Notes under the pieces: model-generated
Seen by the model: the letters and a program-made list of their open reading frames with translations, nothing else
What the model was told of the DNA's origin: nothing
The model's database searches: none
Position numbers and translations under genes: made by a program
Shown: positions 22,767 to 30,347 of the stretch, piece after piece
Position numbering within the stretch: position 1 is the stretch's first letter
Layout: every line of letters begins with the position of its first letter
Assembly: GCA_031415695.1 (NCBI GenBank)
Contig: JANOSH010000031.1
Coordinates: forward strand, 62,001 to 126,000
Origin: JANOSH01 sp031415695
GTDB lineage: Bacteria > Actinomycetota > Acidimicrobiia > Acidimicrobiales > Ilumatobacteraceae
Length of the DNA stretch: 64,000 bases
Direction: 5' to 3'

Positions 22767-23422
22767 CCGAGGCCCGGAGCGAATCCGTCGCGGTGGCGAC
22801 CGCCGCACTGATACTGGCTCGTAGATTTTCGGCCGGTGCCACGCTGTGGTCTGTTGCCCCTGGCCGCGACGATCACGCCCGCCATGTTGCGGTCGAGTTC
22901 GTACATCCGGTCATCGTCGGCAGCCCGACGCTGCCGAGTGCCGCCATTACCGGATCCGACCTCGTGAACCAGGCCCGAGCCCTTGTGCAAACCGGTGATG
23001 TCATCGTGCAGATTGGCGAGCCCACGTGCGAGCCACTCGCCGAATTGGCAGCGCGGGCCGAGGCGTGGGGCGCGGCCGTTGTGTGGCTCAGCCTGCACGA
23101 CTCACCACCCGCTGGTGACGCCGATGTGGTCGTGCTTTGCCGTAACGAGGCCGATGTCGTGCGGGCCTATCACCTGCTGTGGGAACTGTGCCATGTGTGC
23201 CTGCAGCACCCCGACCTTGTCGCTGCCGTTCCCTCTGCGACTGATTGTGCTGTGTGCGCCGACGATGCGGTCACGGGCGAAATCAGCGTGGTCGGCGACC
23301 ATGGCATGGTGCGGGTCCGAACTGCATGCGGACCCGTGGAAGCTGGCGACCTGGTAGGCAACCTGGCCGTGGGCGACCTCGTGCTCACTCACGCCGCCAC
23401 CGTCATCGGGCGGCGCAGGTGA
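22763..23422 (+). CDS. SIS-like domain fused to a HypC-like domain
   Basis: A 219-residue protein. Residues about 10-150 resemble a sugar-isomerase (SIS) fold (GDVIVQIGEPTCEPLAEL, RNEADVVRAYHLLWELCH). Residues about 160-219 (CAVCADDAVTGEISVV, VEAGDLVGNLAVGDLVLTHAA) resemble HypC, but the cysteine is not at the N-terminus. The fusion sits between hypC and a gmhA-like gene. It may present the HypC-like part as an adaptor. The family is known in actinobacterial hyp operons but its role is not. Confidence 0.65.
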   Translation: MTEARSESVAVATAALILARRFSAGATLWSVAPGRDDHARHVAVEFVHPVIVGSPTLPSAAITGSDLVNQARALVQTGDVIVQIGEPTCEPLAELAARAEAWGAAVVWLSLHDSPPAGDADVVVLCRNEADVVRAYHLLWELCHVCLQHPDLVAAVPSATDCAVCADDAVTGEISVVGDHGMVRVRTACGPVEAGDLVGNLAVGDLVLTHAATVIGRRR

Positions 23423-24033
23423 CCAGTTTCCTGTACCCGTTCCTCGACGAGAACGCTATAACCGATCGCACTGCGCTGCTCACCGATCTTGCTCGTTCGG
23501 CCGAGGACAAGTGGCGCGAGTCCGGCGAGCTGGCGACCAGCACCATCGTCGCTAATCAGTTCGTGCTGCACCACGCGGTCGGCGTGCTGCGCTCGTCGTC
23601 GCAAATTCTTGTCGCTGGCAACGGAGGCTCGGCGTGCGATGCCGAACGCCTGGGTCGTCTGCTGCGTTCGGCCGGGTATCGAGTTCGTTCGTTGGTGGCC
23701 GACCCAGTCACCATCACGGCGCTTGCCAACGATGTGGGCGTCGAACTGATCTTCGCTCGCCAGGTCGAGGCGTACGCGCGGGCGGGCGACTCGCTGATCG
23801 TTTTTTCTACCAGCGGAGCGTCGGCCAACCTTCTCATTGCCTGTACCGCAGCGCGTCGCCTTGGCATCCGCACCGTTGCGCTTGCAGGGTACGATGGTGG
23901 CCCCATGGCCGACCACAACTCGGTCGAGTTCTGCCTGCGGGTTGCGTCGGCGAGCGTCCATCGAATCCAGGAGGCCCAAGCGGTGCTCATCGATCATCTT
24001 GTCGCCGCGATGTCCAACGACGCGCCGACATGA
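23419..24033 (+). CDS. SIS-domain protein, GmhA-like (phosphoheptose isomerase type)
   Basis: A 204-residue SIS protein starting at GTG 23419, which overlaps the previous stop. The motifs AGNGGSACDAERLGRLL and VFSTSGASANLL are those of sedoheptulose-7-phosphate isomerases. Such genes recur inside actinobacterial hydrogenase maturation operons, where a LPS role is unlikely. The true substrate is not known. It overlaps hypD as ATGA. Confidence 0.85.
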   Translation: MTSFLYPFLDENAITDRTALLTDLARSAEDKWRESGELATSTIVANQFVLHHAVGVLRSSSQILVAGNGGSACDAERLGRLLRSAGYRVRSLVADPVTITALANDVGVELIFARQVEAYARAGDSLIVFSTSGASANLLIACTAARRLGIRTVALAGYDGGPMADHNSVEFCLRVASASVHRIQEAQAVLIDHLVAAMSNDAPT

Positions 24034-25145
24034 GGTTTGTCGACGAGTTCCGCGATCCGGCGGCCGCTAGAATCCTGCTCGAACGGGTCGCCGAGTTGGC
24101 CGCAGGCCAACCGCACAGGCGGCTTATGGAGGTGTGCGGCGGCCACACCCACGCCATCTATCGCCACGGCCTCGAACAACTGCTGCCCGAGAACGTCGAG
24201 CTCATCCACGGACCCGGATGCCCCGTGTGCGTCATTCCCATGGGTCGAGTCGACGATGCTATTGCGGTGGCCGAAACCCCTGGCGTGATCTTCACCACCT
24301 TTGGCGACATGCTGCGCGTACCCGGCAGTGCATCCACGTTGCTCGAAGCCAAGGCGAAAGGCGCCGATGTGCGCATGGTGTATTCGCCGCTCGACGCCCT
24401 CGACCTGGCCCAACGGAACCCCGAACGCGAGGTCGTGTTCTTCGCTGTGGGTTTCGAGACCACCGCACCGTCCACGGCACTCACGCTGCAGCACGCGAAG
24501 CGGCATCACGTCACGAACTTCAGCGTGTTCAGCAACCACGTCACCATCGTGCCGCCCATCAAGGCCATCCTCGACAGCCCCGGTCACCGGCTCGACGGGT
24601 TTCTCGGCCCCGGCCACGTGTCCACCGTCATCGGCACCCGGCCGTACCGGTTCGTACCCGAGCGGTACGGCCTACCGTTCGTGGTCGCCGGCTTCGAGCC
24701 CGTCGATATCCTTCAGTCCATCGTGATGCTGCTCGCCCAGCTGGCCGAAGGTCGCCACGAGGTCGAGAACCAGTACCGCCGGGTGGTGCCCGACGACGGC
24801 AATCGCGTAGCCCTGACTGCGCTCGAGGATGTGTTCGAGCTTCGGCCGCACTTCGAATGGCGGGGCCTCGGGTTCATCGCGCAATCGGCCCTGCGACTGC
24901 GCGATACCTATCGCTCCTTCGATGCCGAGGACCGATTTACCGTGCCGGGTATCCGGGTCGCCGACCCCAAGGCCTGTCAGTGCGGCGAAGTACTTAAGGG
25001 CGCCATCCGGCCATGGGAGTGCAAGGTGTTCGGCACCGCGTGCACGCCACAAACGCCAATCGGCACGTGCATGGTGTCGTCGGAGGGCGCGTGCGCCGCC
25101 TTCTATAACTACGGTCGGCTTCAGCTAACAGCCAAGCCGCGTTGA
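24030..25145 (+). CDS. hypD: Hydrogenase maturation protein HypD
   Basis: A 371-residue iron-sulfur protein that, with HypC, builds the Fe(CN)2CO unit. It has EVCGGHTHAIYRHG, GPGCPVCVIP, FAVGFETTAPSTA, and the C-terminal [4Fe-4S] site CQCGEVLKG...WECKVFGTACTPQTPIG. All conserved cysteines are present. The ATG at 24030 overlaps the gmhA-like stop. It ends in a TTGA overlap with hypE. Confidence 0.95.
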   Translation: MRFVDEFRDPAAARILLERVAELAAGQPHRRLMEVCGGHTHAIYRHGLEQLLPENVELIHGPGCPVCVIPMGRVDDAIAVAETPGVIFTTFGDMLRVPGSASTLLEAKAKGADVRMVYSPLDALDLAQRNPEREVVFFAVGFETTAPSTALTLQHAKRHHVTNFSVFSNHVTIVPPIKAILDSPGHRLDGFLGPGHVSTVIGTRPYRFVPERYGLPFVVAGFEPVDILQSIVMLLAQLAEGRHEVENQYRRVVPDDGNRVALTALEDVFELRPHFEWRGLGFIAQSALRLRDTYRSFDAEDRFTVPGIRVADPKACQCGEVLKGAIRPWECKVFGTACTPQTPIGTCMVSSEGACAAFYNYGRLQLTAKPR

Positions 25146-26167
25146 GCCGCGCCGCTAGGAAGCGCCGCTTCACCGACGAGGTCGTGACGCTAGCCCACGG
25201 AGCTGGTGGTCAGTCGTCAGCCGCACTTTTCGATGCCGTGTTCGCGCCGGCGTTCGCGAACGCCTGGCTCGATCGTCACGAGGATGGTGCAGTACTTGAC
25301 GTACCCGCGGGTTACCGATTGGTGGTCAGCACCGATAGTTTCGTTGTGAAACCCCGCCGGTTTCCGGGCGGCTCCATTGGCCACCTTGCAGTGCATGGCA
25401 CGGTCAACGATCTGGCGGTCATGGGAGCGCAACCGCGCTGGCTCACCGCAGCGTTCGTACTGGAGGAAGGTCTGGCCATCGACGAATTGTCGGCCATCGT
25501 GGCCGACATGGCCGAAGCCGCAACATCGGCCGGGGTGTCTATCGTCGCAGGCGACACCAAGGTGGTGGAGCGCGGCGCGGCCGACGGTATGTACATCACC
25601 ACCACGGGTATCGGCGTTCGATCTCTGGATGTGCATCTCGGGGCCGACCAGGTTCAGCCCGGTGATCGGGTTGTGGTGTCTGGTCCCATCGGTGACCACG
25701 GCGTGGCGATCTTGATGGCGCGTGGCGACCTGCAACTCACCGGCGACATTCGTTCCGACAGCGCATCGGTATACCCGCAGGCTGCTGCGTTGCTGGCCGC
25801 CGTGCCCGACACCCGCTGGTTGCGTGACCCCACCCGCGGCGGGTTGGCGAGTGCACTCAACGAACTGGTGCGTGAATGCGGGCTAGGCGTATGGCTCGAC
25901 GAACCTACCCTGCCGGTGAACCCCGTAGTGGCGGGTGCGTGCGAACTGCTTGGCCTTGATCCGCTGTATATCGCCAACGAGGGCAAACTGGTGGCGATCG
26001 TGCCGCATGACCAGGCCGAGGCGGCCCGCGCCGCCCTAGGCCCAGCAGCCAGGGTGGTGGGTGAGGTCGCGCCGGAGCCCGAAGGCATGGTGGTGCTGCG
26101 CACCACCATCGGTGGAACGCGTATCGTCGACCTCCTCGTGGGCGACCCGCTCCCCCGCATCTGCTAA
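25142..26167 (+). CDS. hypE: Hydrogenase maturation protein HypE
   Basis: A 341-residue AIR-synthase-like enzyme that dehydrates its carbamoylated C-terminal cysteine to a thiocyanate. The ATP site is TLAHGAGGQSS, the metal-binding region is STDSFVVKPRRFPGGSIG, and the required C-terminus PRIC is present. A TTG start at 25142 overlaps the hypD stop. It is the last gene of operon II. It is a paralogue of SelD but lacks the SelD N-terminal cysteine motif, so it should not be taken as the selenophosphate synthetase. Confidence 0.95.
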   Translation: MSRAARKRRFTDEVVTLAHGAGGQSSAALFDAVFAPAFANAWLDRHEDGAVLDVPAGYRLVVSTDSFVVKPRRFPGGSIGHLAVHGTVNDLAVMGAQPRWLTAAFVLEEGLAIDELSAIVADMAEAATSAGVSIVAGDTKVVERGAADGMYITTTGIGVRSLDVHLGADQVQPGDRVVVSGPIGDHGVAILMARGDLQLTGDIRSDSASVYPQAAALLAAVPDTRWLRDPTRGGLASALNELVRECGLGVWLDEPTLPVNPVVAGACELLGLDPLYIANEGKLVAIVPHDQAEAARAALGPAARVVGEVAPEPEGMVVLRTTIGGTRIVDLLVGDPLPRIC

Positions 26168-26246
26168 CGACGTCGGCTGGGCGCTAGTTTACCTTCGGCG
26201 TCACAGCTACCGCTCACAACTACCGCTCGCTTTAACACTTCGCCAT

Positions 26247-26621
26247 CTAGCCGAGGAAGATGAACCGGGAGGTTCCGTCGGCCACTTCGGTAAGGATGTC
26301 GGCCAGATCGCGCCGGACGCCACCAATGCTGTCGATCTGATCGTCTGACACCCCACGGGTGTCGATGCAGCCGGGTCAAAGACTGGTGTAGCCCTTGAGG
26401 GTTTGGTACTCCTCCAACTTCTCACGGGCCTCGCGTCCGTCTTGGCTGTCGGCGAGTCCGTCGGGTTGGACGACACGAACGGCGTCGCCGGCGAGGCGCA
26501 CTTCGGTCTTCAGACCGGCCTGTTGGCCGACCAAGGCGAAATGCAGTGCGTTGCGAATGGGTCGAGCGTTTTCGCGGCAGTCGGCCGAGGTGAAGAAGAT
26601 GAGCTTTGCTCGTTGTGTCAT
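26247..26621 (-). CDS. DsrE-like protein, candidate selenoprotein (UxxC)
   Basis: Read through the in-frame TGA at 26376-26378, the frame gives 124 residues, the normal DsrE length, against only 81 if TGA stops. The sequence around it reads KGYTSL-U-PGCIDTRGV, matching the CxxC-x-x-x-RG site of DsrE proteins, with U at residue 82 and Cys at 85. The 43 residues after the TGA (SIGGVRRDLADILTEVADG) continue the family fold and stop at TAG. A perfect hairpin follows the TGA. A DsrE-like family is, from memory, already listed among bacterial selenoproteins. The ATG overlaps the ABC ATPase stop, so it ends that transporter operon. Confidence 0.78.
26347..26363 (-). promoter_or_regulatory. SECIS-like stem-loop in the DsrE-like gene
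   Basis: A perfect 7-bp stem GACACCC / GGGTGTC encloses the loop GTG. The stem starts 12 nt after the TGA and the loop 19 nt after it. A short outer ATC/GAT pairing can extend it past a bulge. The GU-containing loop and the distance agree with bacterial SECIS elements. The loop distance equals that of the element in the CooC-type gene. Confidence 0.65.
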
Positions 26622-27427
26622 GGGATGGTCTCCTGATCGTGTTGGGATGGCTGGATGGGAATGAGATGTTCGCTGGCGGCCACGAGATCGGCTACCAGTT
26701 GGTTCGGCGGGTTGCTCACCAGATCGTCCGGGGTGCTGTCGGCCACGAGGCGGCCGTCCGACACCACAACGACCCGATCGCACAGGCATCGGGCCGACGC
26801 GAGGTCGTGGGTAATGAAGACGATGGCGGTCCCCACGTCCGCACGCAGCACGCTGAGCAACTCCAGGATCCCCGACCGAAGCGAGGCGTCAAGCATCGAG
26901 GTCGGCTCGTCGGCAACGACCAGCCGGGGGCGGGCCACTAGTGCACGGGCGACGGCGACCCGCTGACGCTGGCCACCAGACAGCTCGTGAGGAAAGCGGG
27001 AAGCATAGTCGCTGACCGGTGTGAGGCCGACCCGCTCGAGGCTGGCGTGTACAGCTGCGCTGCGCTCAAGACGTCGCATGTGCTGCACTATCAACGGCTC
27101 GCCAATGATTGACGCGACCCGCAACGACGGGTGCAGACTGGTGAATGGGTCCTGAAGTATCAGCTGGAACTGGCGTTTGATCGTGCGCAGCTCTCGATGG
27201 CCTACAGCGGCGAGGTCGACACCGTCGAACAGGACCCGCCCGGTGTCGGGGCGTTCGAGGCCGAGCAGGAGTCGACCTAACGTGCTTTTCCCGGCCCCGC
27301 TCAGCCCGACGACGCCGACGATCTCGCCGAGCGCAACCGCGAGATTGACGTGACGGACCGCTTCGACACGATTGTCGTCGCCGCCGTACCCGCGCGAAAC
27401 ACCGAGCAGCTGAGCCAACGCGGTCAT
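26618..27427 (-). CDS. ABC transporter ATPase, DppF/NikE type
   Basis: A 269-residue ATPase with Walker A GLSGAGKST, Q-loop QDPFTSLHPS, signature LSGGQRQRV and Walker B RLVVADEPTS. It is of the dipeptide/oligopeptide/nickel class and works as the second ATPase beside the permease-ATPase fusion. The start at 27427 overlaps the fusion stop, and its own stop overlaps the DsrE-like start. The substrate cannot be decided; nickel or peptides are both possible. Confidence 0.9.
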   Translation of the reverse strand: MTALAQLLGVSRGYGGDDNRVEAVRHVNLAVALGEIVGVVGLSGAGKSTLGRLLLGLERPDTGRVLFDGVDLAAVGHRELRTIKRQFQLILQDPFTSLHPSLRVASIIGEPLIVQHMRRLERSAAVHASLERVGLTPVSDYASRFPHELSGGQRQRVAVARALVARPRLVVADEPTSMLDASLRSGILELLSVLRADVGTAIVFITHDLASARCLCDRVVVVSDGRLVADSTPDDLVSNPPNQLVADLVAASEHLIPIQPSQHDQETIP

Positions 27428-29322
27428 CGAGACAACTCCGGCACTGCGTCGGACAGCACGCACGCGACGCGGCGGTTGTCGGTGACCACGGCGAGTTCGG
27501 GCCGAGCGGTGTGGCAGCGGTCGTGCACAAACGCACATCGGGGAGCGAACGAGCATCCGACCGGTAAAGCCCGAAGGTCGGGTGGATCACCGGGAATACC
27601 GCGCAACTCACGCGGGCCGCGCAGCGGCGGAAACGACTGCAGCAGACCGCGCGTATAGGGGTGCGACGGGTTGTCAATGATGAGGCGGGTGGGTCCGTGT
27701 TCCACGATTCGCCCGGCGTACATCACCGCGATCTCGTCGGCGACCCGGGCCAGCATCGGTAGGTCGTGGGAGATTAGCAGCACACCCAGGCCGAGCGATC
27801 GGTTCAGGTCGGCGAGCAACTCCAGAATGGTGAGTTGCGTCGTGACATCGAGGCCGCTTGTCGGTTCATCGGCGACCAGCAGGCTTGGTCGGTTCACGAG
27901 CGCAGCAGCGATGGCGACCCGCTGGCGCATGCCGCCGCTCAACTCATGCGGAAACGCCGACCATCGTGCCGGAGGGATCTGCACCCGTTCGAGCATCTCC
28001 GCCGCCCGGCCTGACGCGTCGTCCAGACCACTAACCTCGGCAGCTTCGATCACCTGACGCAGCACCCGGTAGGCCGGGTTCAGCGAACTCATGGCGTTCT
28101 GCGGAACGAAGCCGACGGCACGCCCTCGGAGCGGTTCCACCGTGGCTCGACGGGTGAGCGCTACCGCGTGGCCTGCGATGGATCCCTGCCCGCTCACGAC
28201 CCGCGCCGGTGGCCGGTGCAGTCCGAGCAGGGCGAGCGCCAGGGTCGATTTGCCGGATCCCGATTCGCCGACCAGTCCCACGATGCGACCGGTGGCAACA
28301 TCGAGATCGACATCACTCACCGCCGGCACGTCGCCGTGCGGCGACCGATAGACCACGCTGAGATCGGTTAGCACGAGAGCACGCGTGTCCGATGTGACGG
28401 TTACCTCAGGTGACGCCAACCGGCGAGCTGAGGCTCGTCGACCAATGACCGGCCCGGCACCGGTGACGAGGCGCGGGTCGGCCCACTCCTCGATGGCATA
28501 GCCAAGCAATGCCAGCCCGACGATCGTGACCGTCAGCGCAAGTCCGGGCGGCACAATCCACCACAGCCACGCGTCGGTGAGCACCGCATTATGCGTATTG
28601 GCGAAATACAGCATGCCGCCCCAACTGATTCGTCCGACGTCGCCGAGCCCGAGGAAGGCCAAAGCAGCTTCGATGAGCACTGCTATGTTGGCGACCCGAA
28701 CGATCTGCGCCACGGCGATGGGCACCAGACGCGGCAGCAGGTGGACGCCGACAATTCGGATCGGGCTCACCCCCATCGCCTGTGCCGTCGTCATATGGCC
28801 GTACTCGATGACCTTGAGCACCTGGGAACGAAACACTCGGGCTGGCCGGGCCCACAGAACGCTGCTCAGTACCAGGACCATTGCGGCAACCGACCGACCG
28901 AGAAACGTGGACAGCACGACGACCAGCACGAGGAACGGGAAAGCCAACGTGATGTCGACGATGCCCATCAGCGCCGATTCGGCGCGGCCACGGCGGTAAC
29001 CGGCCAGCACCGCTACCGCCAGACCAAGGACCACGGCGATAGCGGCCGAAATGGCCGCAACGGTGAGCGACACGCGTGCACCATGCAGGAGTTGCGAAAA
29101 GAGGTCTTGGCCGATGTCGTTCGTACCGAGCAAGTGGCTACCGCCCGGTCGCAGGTACGGCAGCCCCGAGCGTTCGCGGGGACTGTACGGCGTGAGCCGC
29201 GGGGCGAACACGGCAGCCGCTATCACAAGACCGAGGAGCGCAACCCCGATGCCACCGAGCACCCGTGCCGTCGGTGAGAGGTCTCGGCGACGACGGTTCA
29301 CGTTCGTCGGATGGCTGGTCAT
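27424..29322 (-). CDS. DppC-type permease fused to a DppD-type ATPase
   Basis: A 632-residue fusion. Residues about 1-290 are a DppC-type permease (LLGTNDIGQDLFSQLLHGARVS, EAALAFLGLGDVGRISWGG). Residues about 315-620 are an ATPase with GESGSGKST, PQNAMSSLNP, LSGGMRQRV, LLVADEPTSGLD, and the oligopeptide-type C-terminal cysteine site (VGCSFAPRCAFVHDRC). No stop or start separates the halves. It overlaps the DppB gene upstream and the second ATPase downstream. Confidence 0.9.
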   Translation of the reverse strand: MTSHPTNVNRRRRDLSPTARVLGGIGVALLGLVIAAAVFAPRLTPYSPRERSGLPYLRPGGSHLLGTNDIGQDLFSQLLHGARVSLTVAAISAAIAVVLGLAVAVLAGYRRGRAESALMGIVDITLAFPFLVLVVVLSTFLGRSVAAMVLVLSSVLWARPARVFRSQVLKVIEYGHMTTAQAMGVSPIRIVGVHLLPRLVPIAVAQIVRVANIAVLIEAALAFLGLGDVGRISWGGMLYFANTHNAVLTDAWLWWIVPPGLALTVTIVGLALLGYAIEEWADPRLVTGAGPVIGRRASARRLASPEVTVTSDTRALVLTDLSVVYRSPHGDVPAVSDVDLDVATGRIVGLVGESGSGKSTLALALLGLHRPPARVVSGQGSIAGHAVALTRRATVEPLRGRAVGFVPQNAMSSLNPAYRVLRQVIEAAEVSGLDDASGRAAEMLERVQIPPARWSAFPHELSGGMRQRVAIAAALVNRPSLLVADEPTSGLDVTTQLTILELLADLNRSLGLGVLLISHDLPMLARVADEIAVMYAGRIVEHGPTRLIIDNPSHPYTRGLLQSFPPLRGPRELRGIPGDPPDLRALPVGCSFAPRCAFVHDRCHTARPELAVVTDNRRVACVLSDAVPELSR

Positions 29323-30347
29323 TGCGATGCCGAACGCGATCGACGCACCCGCGGGTCGAGCAACGGGTACAGCAGATCGTTGACAAAGTTCGCCGCCACC
29401 ACCGAGAGCACGAGCAACAGAGCGGCTCCTTGGATAACTGGATAGTCGCGGGCAACGATGCTCTCGTACATCAGCCGACCGAGACCCGGGTACGAGAACA
29501 CGGTTTCGACCACGGTGGCACCACCGACCATTGACCCGATGCTGACCAGCACCACCGTAGAAACGGGCAGCATGGCGTTGCGCTGCGCGTGTCGACGAAC
29601 TTGCCGACCCTTCAAGCCACGAGCCTGAGCGCCGAGCAGATAATCTTCGCGAGTTTCGGAGATCATTGCTGAGCGGGCCACGAGAAAGACCGGGCCGACG
29701 CTGGCGATGACCAACGTGACAAGCGGCAGTACGAGGCGTTGAAGTATCCCGCCGGCAAGCGCCAGACCACTCGCTCCTTCCCACGGTCTCGCCCCGAATG
29801 TAGGGACCCAGCCGAGCTTTACCGAGAACACGAGCAGCAGCATGCTGCCGACGAAGAAGGGAGGCGTGGAGTCGGCGAGCAGGACCGCGCCAAGAGCGCC
29901 CACATCTCGAGCACCGCCACGACGCCAACCCGAACGGAAGCCCAGCGACACACCAATCACGGTGGCAATAAGCAAGGCGCTGCCCACAAGCAGCACCGTC
30001 CAGCCGACGCGTTCGAGCAGCAGATCCCGCACGGGTCGCCCGTATCGAGCGCTGACCATCAGGTCGCCCCGAGAAAGGTTGCTCAAGTACACGCCGTACT
30101 GATGGGCAACCGATTTGTCGAGTTGAAACTGGCGGAGCAGCCCTTGACGATCGGCCTCGCTCACCGAACCAGCCACCTCTGGTGGGAGCAGATAGTCGAC
30201 GACGTTTCCGGGCGCCATACGCGGCAGAGCGAAGTTGAGGGTGATCGCCACCAGCGTCACGAGTGCGTAACGGGCGAGCGTGAACATCCCTCGCCGACCG
30301 CGACGTGGCCGGCGAGGGGAGATGATTTTAGTCGTCGGCATCGTCAT
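29319..30347 (-). CDS. DppB-type ABC permease
   Basis: A permease of about 342 residues with six membrane segments. It has the family sequences LNFALPRMAPGN near the start and the EAA-like loop AQARGLKGRQVRRHAQRNAMLP. ATG 30347 overlaps the end of the binding-protein gene. ATG 30341 is a second candidate. It is part of the peptide/nickel transporter operon. Confidence 0.88.
   Translation of the reverse strand: MTMPTTKIISPRRPRRGRRGMFTLARYALVTLVAITLNFALPRMAPGNVVDYLLPPEVAGSVSEADRQGLLRQFQLDKSVAHQYGVYLSNLSRGDLMVSARYGRPVRDLLLERVGWTVLLVGSALLIATVIGVSLGFRSGWRRGGARDVGALGAVLLADSTPPFFVGSMLLLVFSVKLGWVPTFGARPWEGASGLALAGGILQRLVLPLVTLVIASVGPVFLVARSAMISETREDYLLGAQARGLKGRQVRRHAQRNAMLPVSTVVLVSIGSMVGGATVVETVFSYPGLGRLMYESIVARDYPVIQGAALLLVLSVVAANFVNDLLYPLLDPRVRRSRSASQ

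Noticed and set aside
25142..26167. HypE taken as SelD (selenophosphate synthetase), which would have supported Sec use
   Set aside because: The PRIC C-terminus and place after hypD identify HypE. The SelD N-terminal Cys/Sec motif is absent.
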